Below, piece after piece: positions 1-9,075 of a stretch of DNA of 64,000 nucleotides; the first letter of the stretch is position 1; each line of letters opens with the position of its first letter. Below the pieces are notes generated by a model. It was given only the letters and a program-made list of their open reading frames with translations, did not search any database and was not told the origin of the DNA. Origin of the DNA: an uncultured Gammaproteobacteria bacterium (GTDB taxonomy: Bacteria > Pseudomonadota > Gammaproteobacteria > Magnimaribacterales > D2472). The translations under genes were made by a program, and so were the position numbers. The DNA lies in NCBI GenBank assembly GCA_913050015.1, contig CAJXAZ010000001.1, forward strand, positions 12,411 to 76,410, in the 5' to 3' direction.

Positions 1-1
1 A

Positions 2-157
2 GAACTTCTTCAGAATGAATGTACAGCAGAGACCATATACCTGGAAGCTAAGTCACTTGAAAATGATCCGTCAAAAAAAGATGATAAAAACTATATTAGA
101 AAACTTTTAATGGGTGAAGGTTATCTAGAAACTGCTGATAGAATTGCTCTCCTTTGA
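2..157 (+). CDS. lpxB: Lipid-A-disaccharide synthase, C-terminal fragment
   Basis: Only the last 51 codons are in the window, in frame from base 2 to a TGA at 155-157. LpxB is a peripheral inner-membrane glycosyltransferase that joins UDP-diacylglucosamine to lipid X to make the lipid A disaccharide. The fragment opens with ELLQNECTAE, which fits the late LpxB segment (pattern P-E-x-L-Q-x-x-C/A-T-P-E), and gene order lpxB-rnhB-dnaE-accA is the standard gammaproteobacterial arrangement. The stop overlaps the TTG start of rnhB, which suggests translational coupling. Identity rests more on synteny than on the short sequence; the upstream part is outside the window. Confidence 0.72.
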   Translation, partial: ELLQNECTAETIYLEAKSLENDPSKKDDKNYIRKLLMGEGYLETADRIALL

Positions 158-699
158 AAAGTCTAATAGCAGGAGTTGATGAAGTTGGGCGTGGTTGTTT
201 GGCAGGCCCAGTTATAGCAGCTGCAGTTATCCTCAAAAAAAAAATAGCTAATTTAGATGATTCTAAAAAATTAAGTTCTAATAAACGTGAAGAATTATCA
301 ATGATCATAATCCAGAATTCTTATTATGCATTTGGATCTGCATCTCCTGAGGAAATAGATAGTATAAATATTCTTCAGGCTTCTTTATTGGCAATGAAAC
401 GAGCTATACTAAATCTTCCAATTATTCCTGATGAAGTACTGGTTGATGGAAATCAAAAGCCAGATATTGACCTACCAACTCAGACAATAATAGGAGGCGA
501 TTCTTTGATTGCAGAGATAAGTGCGGCATCAATAATTGCTAAAGTTTACAGAGATAATCTAATGATAGAATTTAATAATAAATACCCCAACTATGGTTTT
601 GCACAGCATAAAGGGTATGGAACTAGAGCGCACTTAGAGAGTATTAAGTCTTTTGGCTATTGCTCAATACACAGGAAAACTTTTAAGGGCGTTATTTAA
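154..699 (+). CDS. rnhB: Ribonuclease HII
   Basis: RNase HII cleaves the RNA strand of RNA-DNA hybrids and starts removal of single ribonucleotides misincorporated in DNA. The 181-residue product is close to the usual length (about 200). The family motif GVDEVGRG is at residues 7-14 (D9 and E10 catalytic), D98 lies in VDGN and D116 in GGDS, with the same 18-residue spacing as the corresponding E. coli aspartates, followed by EISAASIIAKVYRD. The TTG start overlaps the lpxB stop; no better start exists because the conserved block begins only a few residues in. dnaE follows after 4 bp. Clear family member. Confidence 0.96.
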   Translation: MKSLIAGVDEVGRGCLAGPVIAAAVILKKKIANLDDSKKLSSNKREELSMIIIQNSYYAFGSASPEEIDSINILQASLLAMKRAILNLPIIPDEVLVDGNQKPDIDLPTQTIIGGDSLIAEISAASIIAKVYRDNLMIEFNNKYPNYGFAQHKGYGTRAHLESIKSFGYCSIHRKTFKGVI

Positions 700-703
700 C
701 TAG

Positions 704-3700
704 ATGAAAAATGTATTCTCACATCTCAGAGTATCCTCTGAATATAGTATTACCCAAGGCTTACTAACTATTAATCAAATTGTAGACAGCGCTGTTAAGC
801 ACTCCATTCCATCTGTTGCATTAACAGATAGATCAAATATGTTTGGTTTGGTGAAGTTCTTTAATAAATGTGAGGCCTCTGGAATAAAGCCTATATCAGG
901 GTCATCTATAAGAGTTATATTCGATGATGATGAACAGTCGCATGAACTTCTTTGTTTAGCAAAAACAAACATAGGTCATAAAAACTTAATGAGAATTATT
1001 TCCTCTGCCCATAATAATTATAGCTACCAAAGCCCAATCATAAATTTTAACGATTTAGCAAAATTAAAAGATGACATTATCGTTGTTTCAGGTGGAAAGG
1101 ATAGTCATATATTTGACCTACTTAAGAGAAACAAACTCGAAGATGCTGAGAAAAAAATTGACAGCTTTCTTAAGGTATTTGATGACGACTTTATTTTAGA
1201 GGTACAAAAAACAAATAGACCTGATGAATTTGAGTATTTTTCTAATATCCTTCCTATAGCAACGACAAAGGGAATTCCTTTAATAGCTACCAATGATGTA
1301 CTTTTTGCTAAACCCGATGATTTTGATACTCACGAGACAAAGGTTTGTATTAATACAGGTAAAACCCTTAATGATCCAAATCGTGAAAAAATTTTTTCGC
1401 AAGAGCAATTCTTTAAGTCATCTGATGATATGGCAAAATTATTTAAAGGGTTTGACTCTCTCTTAGAAAATACTAATGAAATATCAAAGAAATGTAATGT
1501 TTCAATCCATACAAAACAATATTTTTTACCAGAGTACCCTGTTCCAGAAGAGCATAATTTTGATTCTTTTTTGGTAGATCTCTCTAAAAAAAGATTACAA
1601 GAATTTATTAATGATTTTGATGATGAAAAGAATAAAATTTATACAGATAGGCTCGAGTATGAGCTCAATCAGATAAAAACAATGGGTTTTTCTAGTTATT
1701 TTTTAATTGTTTATGATTTTATTCAATGGTCAAAAGATAATGATGTTCCTGTAGGCCCTGGAAGGGGTTCTGGAGCAGGTTCCCTGGTTGCATTTGCTCT
1801 TGGAATAACAACTCTTGATCCTATTTATCACGGATTGCTTTTTGAAAGGTTTTTAAATCCAGAAAGAGTATCCATGCCAGATTTTGATATTGATTTCTGT
1901 ATGGAGAAAAGAGACAAGGTCATAGAATATGTTAGTAATAAATATGGTTCAAATTCTGTTTCTCAGATAGCTACTTTTGGAACGATGGCTGCTAGAGCGG
2001 TAGTAAGAGATGTTGCTAGAGCTTTAGGAAAACCCTATGCAGTTGGGGATAGAATTTCTAAGATGATTCCTTTTGCACCAGGAATGACATTAGATAAGGC
2101 TAAGGAAGATCAACCTATTTTTGCCCAGGCTGCAAAAAATGATCCAGAGGTTAAAGAGGTAGTTGATTTGGCATATAAGTTAGAAGGTATTGCTAGGAAT
2201 GTCGGCAAGCATGCTGGAGGTGTAGTTATTGCGCCAGGAAGTATTTCAGATTTCTGTCCTGTTTATAATGATAGGCAATCCTCATCAGTTATGACCCAAT
2301 ATGACAAAGATGATGTAGAGAAAATTGGACTTGTTAAATTTGATTTTCTTGGATTAAGAACACTAACAGTAATTGATCGCGCTGTTAAATCTATCAACGC
2401 ATCTAAAAAAACAGATGATCTATTAAATTTAGATAATATTCCTCTCGATGACCCCAAGGTATTTGAATTGCTTTCTTCTGGAAAAACAATGGCTATTTTT
2501 CAACTTGAATCTACTGGAATGAGAGCTCTCATAAAGAGCTTAAAGCCATCTAAGTTTGAAGAAATAACAGCATTATTGGCCTTATATAGGCCGGGACCCT
2601 TAAATTCTGGCATGCACACCACCTTTGTAGAGCGAAAGCATGGAAAAAGCTCGGTAGTATACCCTCATGAGCTTTTAGAGCCTGTTTTGTCTGAGACATA
2701 TGGAGTTATCGTTTATCAGGAGCAGGTCATGGAAGCCGCCAGAGTTCTTGCTGGATATTCAATGGGACAGGCAGATATTCTTAGAAGAGTTATGGGTAAG
2801 AAGAAAATTGAAGAGATGGAAGAGCAGAGAGAAATTTTTGTAAAAGGATGTGAAGAGAAATCTATTTCTGCCAAAAAAGCTAATGAAATTTTCGAACTAA
2901 TAGAGCAATTTGCAGAATACGGATTTAATAAATCTCATTCAGCCGCATACGCGGTAATATCCTATCAAACAGCTTTTCTTAAAACCTATTACCCAGAACA
3001 CTTCATGTCAGCTGTCTTATCTACAGAGCTTGGAAACACAGATAAAATTCATGCATTAATTCAAGAATGCAAAAGAATGAATATAAAAGTGTTAAACCCA
3101 AACATTTTAACAAGCAGCAAAAGATTTCTTGTTAATGGTGATTTAGATATTGAGTATGGGCTTGGAGCTATAAAAGGTGTTGCTGATTCTTTCATTAAGC
3201 ATGTTTGCTCTATAAGAGAGTCTGTTAATTTTAAAGATTTATGGGACTTTTCTAAAAAAGCAGATATTAAGCTTGGAGGAAAGAAATCTTTAGAGGCTTT
3301 ATCTCAGTCAGGCGCATTTGATAATATTGCACCATCTAGGACCATTGCCATTGCTTGTATAGAAGACATGCTTAAAGATAGTACCAAGACATCAAATGGT
3401 TCCAGTGTAAAGAGTGGTGACTTATTTGCCTCCATAGATGAGAATTTTGATCCATATGAAAAATATAAAAATTTACCTGACCTTACTATGAGTGAATTAC
3501 TGTCTTTAGAAAAAAAATCGCTAGGTTATTACTTATCAGGCCATCCCGTAGATGCAATTGGAGGCAAGATTGAAAAACTCAGATCAAGAAAGATTGGAGA
3601 CATAACAAACGACATAAAAAAAGCATCTCTTGTTTGTCTTATAAATAGCGCTAGACAAATCAAAGATAGAAAAGGGAATCCACTAACATTTATCAATTTT

Positions 3701-4144
3701 GATGATGGAAGTGGTGTAATGGATGGGGTTGTAGCTAGTGATACCTTGGAAACATGTCATGGTATTTTAAAAGAAGGAAGTATTCTTATTTTAAAAGGAT
3801 CTATAGAGCTTGATGATTACAAATCAAAAGATTTAGGAGATGCAATGTATAGGATGAGAGTTAGAGAGGTCGACTCTCTAGATACGGAGCTTGAAAGGAA
3901 GGTAAGGGAGGTAATGATAAATATTGAAAAATCTGATATCTCATCTCTAGATACTCTCTCAGAGAAGCTTGGAGAAATAAAAGATGATTTTTGGATGCAC
4001 GGAAGCTGCCAGTTAAACATTAAAGTTAAGACAGGCGAATCTGAAGCTATAATAAGCGCAGGTGAGAAATTTAAATTTCTACCAACTTTAATAAATTTAA
4101 CTTATTTGGAAGAAATATTTGGTACGAGTGCACTGGAGATATAA
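704..4144 (+). CDS. dnaE: DNA polymerase III alpha subunit
   Basis: Catalytic subunit of the replicative DNA polymerase. At 1146 residues it is near the E. coli length (1160). The N-terminal PHP domain starts at once (HLRVSSEYS near residue 7). The palm carries the glycine-rich GPGRGSGAGSLVAFALGIT stretch, the catalytic aspartates D395 and D397 in PDFDIDF, and a third, D547, in KFDFLGLRTL. The fingers, helix-hairpin-helix region and OB fold follow; the C-terminal tail that binds the clamp and tau is somewhat short. It sits 4 bp after rnhB and 34 bp before accA, the canonical neighbours. Confidence 0.98.
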   Translation: MKNVFSHLRVSSEYSITQGLLTINQIVDSAVKHSIPSVALTDRSNMFGLVKFFNKCEASGIKPISGSSIRVIFDDDEQSHELLCLAKTNIGHKNLMRIISSAHNNYSYQSPIINFNDLAKLKDDIIVVSGGKDSHIFDLLKRNKLEDAEKKIDSFLKVFDDDFILEVQKTNRPDEFEYFSNILPIATTKGIPLIATNDVLFAKPDDFDTHETKVCINTGKTLNDPNREKIFSQEQFFKSSDDMAKLFKGFDSLLENTNEISKKCNVSIHTKQYFLPEYPVPEEHNFDSFLVDLSKKRLQEFINDFDDEKNKIYTDRLEYELNQIKTMGFSSYFLIVYDFIQWSKDNDVPVGPGRGSGAGSLVAFALGITTLDPIYHGLLFERFLNPERVSMPDFDIDFCMEKRDKVIEYVSNKYGSNSVSQIATFGTMAARAVVRDVARALGKPYAVGDRISKMIPFAPGMTLDKAKEDQPIFAQAAKNDPEVKEVVDLAYKLEGIARNVGKHAGGVVIAPGSISDFCPVYNDRQSSSVMTQYDKDDVEKIGLVKFDFLGLRTLTVIDRAVKSINASKKTDDLLNLDNIPLDDPKVFELLSSGKTMAIFQLESTGMRALIKSLKPSKFEEITALLALYRPGPLNSGMHTTFVERKHGKSSVVYPHELLEPVLSETYGVIVYQEQVMEAARVLAGYSMGQADILRRVMGKKKIEEMEEQREIFVKGCEEKSISAKKANEIFELIEQFAEYGFNKSHSAAYAVISYQTAFLKTYYPEHFMSAVLSTELGNTDKIHALIQECKRMNIKVLNPNILTSSKRFLVNGDLDIEYGLGAIKGVADSFIKHVCSIRESVNFKDLWDFSKKADIKLGGKKSLEALSQSGAFDNIAPSRTIAIACIEDMLKDSTKTSNGSSVKSGDLFASIDENFDPYEKYKNLPDLTMSELLSLEKKSLGYYLSGHPVDAIGGKIEKLRSRKIGDITNDIKKASLVCLINSARQIKDRKGNPLTFINFDDGSGVMDGVVASDTLETCHGILKEGSILILKGSIELDDYKSKDLGDAMYRMRVREVDSLDTELERKVREVMINIEKSDISSLDTLSEKLGEIKDDFWMHGSCQLNIKVKTGESEAIISAGEKFKFLPTLINLTYLEEIFGTSALEI

Positions 4145-4178
4145 CTTACTTAATTGTAAATAGTTTGTAATATGAATT

Positions 4179-5177
4179 ATGGTAGAAAATAAAAATACAT
4201 CAGATGGCTATGATCCTGGTCAAAAGAACTCTGAAGATCAAAAGTTTTTAGATTTTGAAAAGCCTATCGAAGATATTTCAGAAAAAATAAGCGCTCTCAG
4301 ACTTGCCTCATCAGATGCCCCTGAAATCAATAAAGAAATTGTTGCTTTAGAAAATCAGAGAGACGCCTTAACAAAAAAAATCTACTCGAAACTTTCAATA
4401 TGGCAAACTGTTCAAGTCGCAAGGCATCCCCAAAGACCTCATACTTTAGATTTTATAAAAAGAATTTTTAGTGATTTTGATGAGTTACATGGCGATAGAC
4501 AGTTTGGAGATGATGCTGCTTTAGTTGGTGGCATGGCTTATCTTGAAAATACTCCTGTCATGATAATTGGTCATGAGAAGGGAAGAGAAACAGAAGAAAA
4601 AGTAAGAAGAAATTTTGGTATGCCTCAGCCAGAGGGTTATCGTAAAGCTAAGAGATTAATGCAATTTGCAGAACAGTTTTCTCTGCCCGTTATTACTTTT
4701 ATTGATACAGCTGGAGCTTATCCTGGTATTGAGGGAGAGCAAAGGGGTCAAAGCGAGGCAATAGCTAGAAATTTAGCAGTTATGTCTGAACTTAAAACAC
4801 CAATTATTGTAGTTGTTACAGGTGAGGGTGGTTCAGGTGGCGCTTTAGCTATTAGCATTGGAGATCATTTATCAATGCTTGAATATGCAACATATTCTGT
4901 AGCATCTCCTGAGGCATGTGCATCAATTATTTGGAGAACTCCAGATAAAGCTCCTGAAGCAGCTAATGCAATGAAAGTTTGCTCCTCAGAGCTAAAAAAG
5001 ATCAATGTTATAGATGAGGTTATTTCAGAGCCAGTTGGCGGAGCTCATAGAGATTTTGATATCGTGTCTGCAAATATCAAAGCATCACTTGTTAATAATT
5101 TAACTATTTTAAGCAAATACTCTATGGATGATCTTCTTGAAAGAAGATATAAAAGGCTCATAGATATAGGTGCTTAG
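4179..5177 (+). CDS. accA: Acetyl-CoA carboxylase carboxyltransferase subunit alpha
   Basis: AccA forms, with AccD, the carboxyltransferase that moves CO2 from carboxybiotin to acetyl-CoA, giving malonyl-CoA for fatty-acid synthesis. The protein has 332 residues; E. coli AccA (319) starts at the FLDFEKPI-like block that here begins near residue 23. This version therefore carries about 20 extra polar N-terminal residues, and there is no internal methionine to shorten it. The crotonase-fold signatures ELHGDRQFGDD, GHEKGRET, FIDTAGAYPG and GEGGSGGALAI are intact. Position after dnaE is conserved; tilS begins 3 bp downstream. Confidence 0.97.
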   Translation: MVENKNTSDGYDPGQKNSEDQKFLDFEKPIEDISEKISALRLASSDAPEINKEIVALENQRDALTKKIYSKLSIWQTVQVARHPQRPHTLDFIKRIFSDFDELHGDRQFGDDAALVGGMAYLENTPVMIIGHEKGRETEEKVRRNFGMPQPEGYRKAKRLMQFAEQFSLPVITFIDTAGAYPGIEGEQRGQSEAIARNLAVMSELKTPIIVVVTGEGGSGGALAISIGDHLSMLEYATYSVASPEACASIIWRTPDKAPEAANAMKVCSSELKKINVIDEVISEPVGGAHRDFDIVSANIKASLVNNLTILSKYSMDDLLERRYKRLIDIGA

Positions 5178-5180
5178 ATT

Positions 5181-6137
5181 TTGATCAATCCTACGAATTT
5201 AATAAAGCACATAGACCCAAATAAAAAAATCTATATTGGTTTTAGTGGTGGAGCAGACTCTACAGCCTTGCTTTATCTATTTGCAGATTTAAGACACAGC
5301 CATTCTATTCAATTAGAAGCTATTCATGTGGATCATAATCTATCCCCAGATAATAATACTTGGGAATCTCACTGTAAAAAAATATGTAATAAATTAGATA
5401 TTATTCTGCATATTAAATCTGTTGATGTAGAGGTTGATGGCGATGGTCTTGAGTCTGCAGCAAGAAAGGCAAGGTACAAAGCTTTCTCAGATATCTTAAA
5501 AGAAGGAGAACAGTTATTACTTGGTCATCATGCAAATGATGTAGCTGAAACTATTTTAATAAGAATGTTTAGGGGAACTGGCATCGATGGACTTGAAGGT
5601 CCGGCATTAACAAGGTCAGTTGGTAAAGGGGTGCTTATAAGGCCTTTACTGGACTTAACAAAAACAGAACTTTTAGAGTATCTAAAAAATAATGAAATAA
5701 GCTTTATTGAAGATAGCTCAAATTTTGAAAGTAATCAGGACAGGAATTTTATTAGAAATGACGTAATTCCTTTGATTGAAGAAAGGTGGAAAAATATATC
5801 ATCTAGAATTCAAGCTACATCAGAAATTATTAGGGATAGAAATAAATCCTATTCATTCCTATTAAACAAGAGCTTTAATCACCTCATAAAAAATGAAATA
5901 CCTGTCCAAGACTTAAAGAAAGTTGATGGTGAGATATTAATCGATATATTAAGGGCTTCTATTCGCGAACAGAAAATCTCTTTGCCAAATAAAAAAATTA
6001 CTAAAGAAATTATTAAAACATTTATTTTATCCAGACCCGGACCAAGGTCGGAAGTTTCATGGTCTAGGGACGATCAAGACCTACCAGGGGGAAGGATTAT
6101 TTATAGAGATGGCTGTATTGTTATCTTAAAGAAGTAG
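5181..6137 (+). CDS. tilS: tRNA(Ile) lysidine synthetase
   Basis: TilS uses ATP and lysine to modify C34 of tRNA-Ile(CAU) to lysidine, changing both codon reading and aminoacylation identity. The N-type ATP pyrophosphatase loop FSGGADST is at about residues 20-27, HVDHNLSP follows, and the conserved DRNFIRNDVIPLIEERW block lies near residue 190. At 318 residues it is much shorter than E. coli TilS (432), with a reduced C-terminal tRNA-binding region, as in several small genomes. The start is TTG, 3 bp after the accA stop. The tRNA with CAU anticodon at 43306-43382 looks like elongator Met, so the true substrate is probably elsewhere. Confidence 0.93.
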   Translation: MINPTNLIKHIDPNKKIYIGFSGGADSTALLYLFADLRHSHSIQLEAIHVDHNLSPDNNTWESHCKKICNKLDIILHIKSVDVEVDGDGLESAARKARYKAFSDILKEGEQLLLGHHANDVAETILIRMFRGTGIDGLEGPALTRSVGKGVLIRPLLDLTKTELLEYLKNNEISFIEDSSNFESNQDRNFIRNDVIPLIEERWKNISSRIQATSEIIRDRNKSYSFLLNKSFNHLIKNEIPVQDLKKVDGEILIDILRASIREQKISLPNKKITKEIIKTFILSRPGPRSEVSWSRDDQDLPGGRIIYRDGCIVILKK

Positions 6138-6173
6138 CCTATATAATTATTAAAACATTTCACAGGAAAAGAT

Positions 6174-6947
6174 ATGAATTTCGATACCTTAGAGTTAATT
6201 AAAGAAAATAAAGTTGCGACAATTAAACTGAATAGGCCTGAACTGCTTAATGCTGTTAATGAACAACTAATCTGGGATCTTCAAAAAGCAACAGATGATG
6301 TTAGGGATGATCAAGATATCAAGGTTGTTATCATTACTGGAGCTGGAAGAGCCTTTTCTGCTGGCGCTGATTTAGGAGAGGGTAAGTCTAGTTGGGAGAG
6401 TTCTAAAGATGCATTAATGAGAGGCTATAAGCCAATTTTTTTAAATATTACATCAATGCCTAAGCCGGTAATTGCTTCTATTTCAGGACCCGCTGCTGGA
6501 ATCGGAGCTGCTATAGCTATGTCTTGTGATCTAAGAATGATGGCAGATAACGGTTATATTCTTTCTGTTTTTAGTAATATAGCTCTAGTTCCGGATGGTG
6601 GTTTGTCATGGCTTCTTCCTAAATTTATGGGTTATGCAAAAGCGTATGAGTATGCAATTGAAGCAAAGAAAATTACCGCCGATGAGTGTCTGCATTATGG
6701 AATTGCAAATAAAGTCGTATCAAGTGATGAGCTGGAAAATAAAACAATGGAATGGGCTCTTAAATTATCTAAAAGATCATCTCAGGCACTTGGCCATACA
6801 AAAAAACTAATGAGAGAGTCTTTGCAGGTTGGTTACTGGGATACTTTTTCAAGCGAAGCTGAAATTCAGAATGATTTAACAAGAAGTCCTCAAAATCATG
6901 AGGCAGTTCAAGCCTTCTTTGAAAAAAGAGAACCTAATTTTGATTAA
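6174..6947 (+). CDS. Crotonase-superfamily protein, enoyl-CoA isomerase-like
   Basis: A 257-residue crotonase fold that would bind an acyl-CoA thioester. The oxyanion-hole segments are visible (FSAGADL at 61-67, ISGPAAGIGAAIA at 103-115). The two glutamates that act in classic enoyl-CoA hydratases (rat E144 and E164) are replaced by A113 and N135. A D141 in the PDGG segment matches the catalytic aspartate of PaaG-type enoyl-CoA isomerases. I therefore infer an isomerase-like or other non-hydratase reaction rather than a standard beta-oxidation hydratase; the substrate cannot be told. It starts 36 bp after tilS with an AGGAAAAG ribosome-binding site and overlaps leuA tail to tail by 4 bp. Confidence 0.85.
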   Translation: MNFDTLELIKENKVATIKLNRPELLNAVNEQLIWDLQKATDDVRDDQDIKVVIITGAGRAFSAGADLGEGKSSWESSKDALMRGYKPIFLNITSMPKPVIASISGPAAGIGAAIAMSCDLRMMADNGYILSVFSNIALVPDGGLSWLLPKFMGYAKAYEYAIEAKKITADECLHYGIANKVVSSDELENKTMEWALKLSKRSSQALGHTKKLMRESLQVGYWDTFSSEAEIQNDLTRSPQNHEAVQAFFEKREPNFD

Positions 6948-8608
6948 CTATTATTAAGTTTACTTAATCCAACAATAATAGCTTCAAAGGATGCTCTTGT
7001 CGTATTGGGGTTAATACCTACACCCCAGTTAGTTTTTCCATCTTGCTCTAATTCTATATAAGCAGCTGCTTTAGCGTCAGAACCAGATGATATGGCTGAT
7101 TGATGATAATCAGAAACTTTTATTACGGTTTTGAGTTCTTTAGAAAGACCATTGATAAAAGAATCAATTGGACCATTTCCTGAACCATTTATAGTTACCT
7201 CTTTTTCATCAATAATCATCTTTAGCTCTAAGTGATGAACTTCATCTTGGGATGAAGAGTTATGACTTATATAAGAAAAACCTTTCCTTGGGATTAAGAA
7301 ATTATCTTCAAATATTTTCCAGATCTCTGCAGTATTTATCTCTTTGCCAGATTCATCAGCTAGTTTTTGTATTTTTTGACTCATGCTAATTTGTAATCTT
7401 CTCGGCAGCGAAACGCCATGATCTTTTTCAAGTAAAAAAGCTACGCCTCCTTTGCCTGATTGCGAATTTATTCTTACAACAGCCTCATAACTTCTTCCCA
7501 AGTCAGCTGGGTCTATTGGTAAGTATGGTACTTCCCATACTGGATCATTAGATTCCCTCATCCCTTGGAAGCCCTTTTTTATAGCATCTTGATGCGAGCC
7601 TGAAAAGGCAGTAAAAACAAGATCTCCTGCGTAAGGATGTCTAGGATGAACAGGCAATTGATTGCAATACTCTACCTCTCGCATAACTGCGTTAATATTT
7701 GAAAAATCTAATTGCGGATCAATACCTTGGGTAAACATATTTAAAGCAAGAGTAACGATATCAACATTTCCAGTTCTTTCACCATTTCCAAAAAGAGTTC
7801 CCTCAACTCTATCGGCACCAGCCATTAATCCAAACTCTGTTGCCGCCACAGCAGTTCCTCTGTCATTGTGAGGATGAAGACTCAAACATATATCATCCCT
7901 ATATTGAAGATTTTGATTCATCCACTCTATCTGATCGCCATAGATGTTGGGTGTTGACATTTCAACAGTCGCTGGGAGATTGATAATTATTTTATGGTCA
8001 GATACCTCTTTTAGGATTTCAACAACTGCATCACAAACCTCAGCAGCATAATCTAACTCAGTTCCAGTAAAGCTTTCAGGAGAGTATTCAAAACGCCAAT
8101 CAGTATCTGGATTTTTTTCAGCAAGTTCTTTTATTTTTCTTGCACCACTAACTGCAATTTCTTTTATTCCAGCCTTATCTTGTTTAAATACAACTTTTCT
8201 TTGAAGCGTAGAAGTTGAATTATAAAAATGAACAATAGCTTGAGGAATTCCCTTTAAGGATTCAAAAGTTCTTTCGATTAGCTCATTTCTTGATTGAGTA
8301 AGGACCTGAATAGTCACATCAGATGGAATTTTTTTTGATTCAATAAGATCTCTAACAAAATCGAAATCAGTTTGAGAGGCAGAAGGAAAGCCAACTTCTA
8401 TCTCTTTAAACCTTAGGTCGCAAAGAAGCGCAAACATTCGATCTTTTCTTTCAGCTCCCATTGGCTCAATAAGGGCTTGATTTCCATCTCTAAGATCTAC
8501 AGAGCACCAAAGAGGAGACTCTTTGATTACCTTTGAAGGCCATGATCTGTTTTCAAGTTCAATGGGCTTAAAAGCCTTATATTTGTTATTCTGATTATCC
8601 ATTTTCAT
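6944..8608 (-). CDS. leuA: 2-isopropylmalate synthase, long (type 2) form
   Basis: LeuA condenses acetyl-CoA with 2-oxoisovalerate, the committed step of leucine synthesis, and is normally feedback inhibited by leucine through a C-terminal regulatory domain. The 554-residue protein starts with RSWPSKVIKESPLWCSVDLRDGNQ-like sequence typical of the longer form found in actinobacteria, fungi and some gammaproteobacteria. It has the metal-binding SLHPHNDRGTA segment and the GTLFGNGERTGN loop, and ends in a LeuA allosteric domain. Its start lies only 25 bp from the divergent holD start, so the two promoters must overlap coding sequence. A second ATG two codons downstream (8602) is possible; neither start has a clear Shine-Dalgarno sequence. 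Confidence 0.95.
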   Translation of the reverse strand: MKMDNQNNKYKAFKPIELENRSWPSKVIKESPLWCSVDLRDGNQALIEPMGAERKDRMFALLCDLRFKEIEVGFPSASQTDFDFVRDLIESKKIPSDVTIQVLTQSRNELIERTFESLKGIPQAIVHFYNSTSTLQRKVVFKQDKAGIKEIAVSGARKIKELAEKNPDTDWRFEYSPESFTGTELDYAAEVCDAVVEILKEVSDHKIIINLPATVEMSTPNIYGDQIEWMNQNLQYRDDICLSLHPHNDRGTAVAATEFGLMAGADRVEGTLFGNGERTGNVDIVTLALNMFTQGIDPQLDFSNINAVMREVEYCNQLPVHPRHPYAGDLVFTAFSGSHQDAIKKGFQGMRESNDPVWEVPYLPIDPADLGRSYEAVVRINSQSGKGGVAFLLEKDHGVSLPRRLQISMSQKIQKLADESGKEINTAEIWKIFEDNFLIPRKGFSYISHNSSSQDEVHHLELKMIIDEKEVTINGSGNGPIDSFINGLSKELKTVIKVSDYHQSAISSGSDAKAAAYIELEQDGKTNWGVGINPNTTRASFEAIIVGLSKLNNS

Positions 8609-8633
8609 TAGTAAATGTTAATATTTTATCTCT

Positions 8634-9074
8634 ATGATAACTTCAACCATCAAAACTAACCTAATCTTAAAAGAGATTGGTGTTACAAGGTATTCCCTGA
8701 GACCAGAACCAAATCTGTTAGTTGATAAAGAAGTTAATTTTTATCAAAAAGGAAATATTTTAACATTACTTGATGTCCCTTATAACGATATTTCTCAAGA
8801 TCAAAAAAATTTATTAGGGGCAATTATTACTGCTATAAAGCCAATAAGTGAGATTGAGGTGATAAAAACTAGCAAAATAAATAAGGATGAAGATATTTCC
8901 GAGATTATTAATCAGTTTCTAGCTGTTAGTGGAATTATTATCTTTTATAAAAATACCTTGAATATTCAAACATCACTTCCGACCATAACCTCACCTAGCC
9001 TGGCTGAAATAATAAAAAATCCCAGCTTGAAAAAGGTGTTATGGGAAGATATCAAGAAAAAATTAATTTTTTAG
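8634..9074 (+). CDS. holD: DNA polymerase III psi subunit (HolD)
   Basis: HolD links the chi subunit and SSB to the clamp loader. This 146-residue protein is divergent, but two ends match the E. coli protein as I recall it. Near residue 14 LKEIGVTRYSLRPE corresponds to LQQLGITQWSLRRP. Near residue 117 SPSLAEIIKNPSLKKVLWEDI corresponds to SPALTDLRANPTARAALWQQI. The gene sits 1 bp before rimI, the same holD-rimI pair as in E. coli. It is divergent from leuA with a 25 bp gap. Automated annotation would probably call it hypothetical. Confidence 0.82.
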   Translation: MITSTIKTNLILKEIGVTRYSLRPEPNLLVDKEVNFYQKGNILTLLDVPYNDISQDQKNLLGAIITAIKPISEIEVIKTSKINKDEDISEIINQFLAVSGIIIFYKNTLNIQTSLPTITSPSLAEIIKNPSLKKVLWEDIKKKLIF

Positions 9075-9075
9075 T

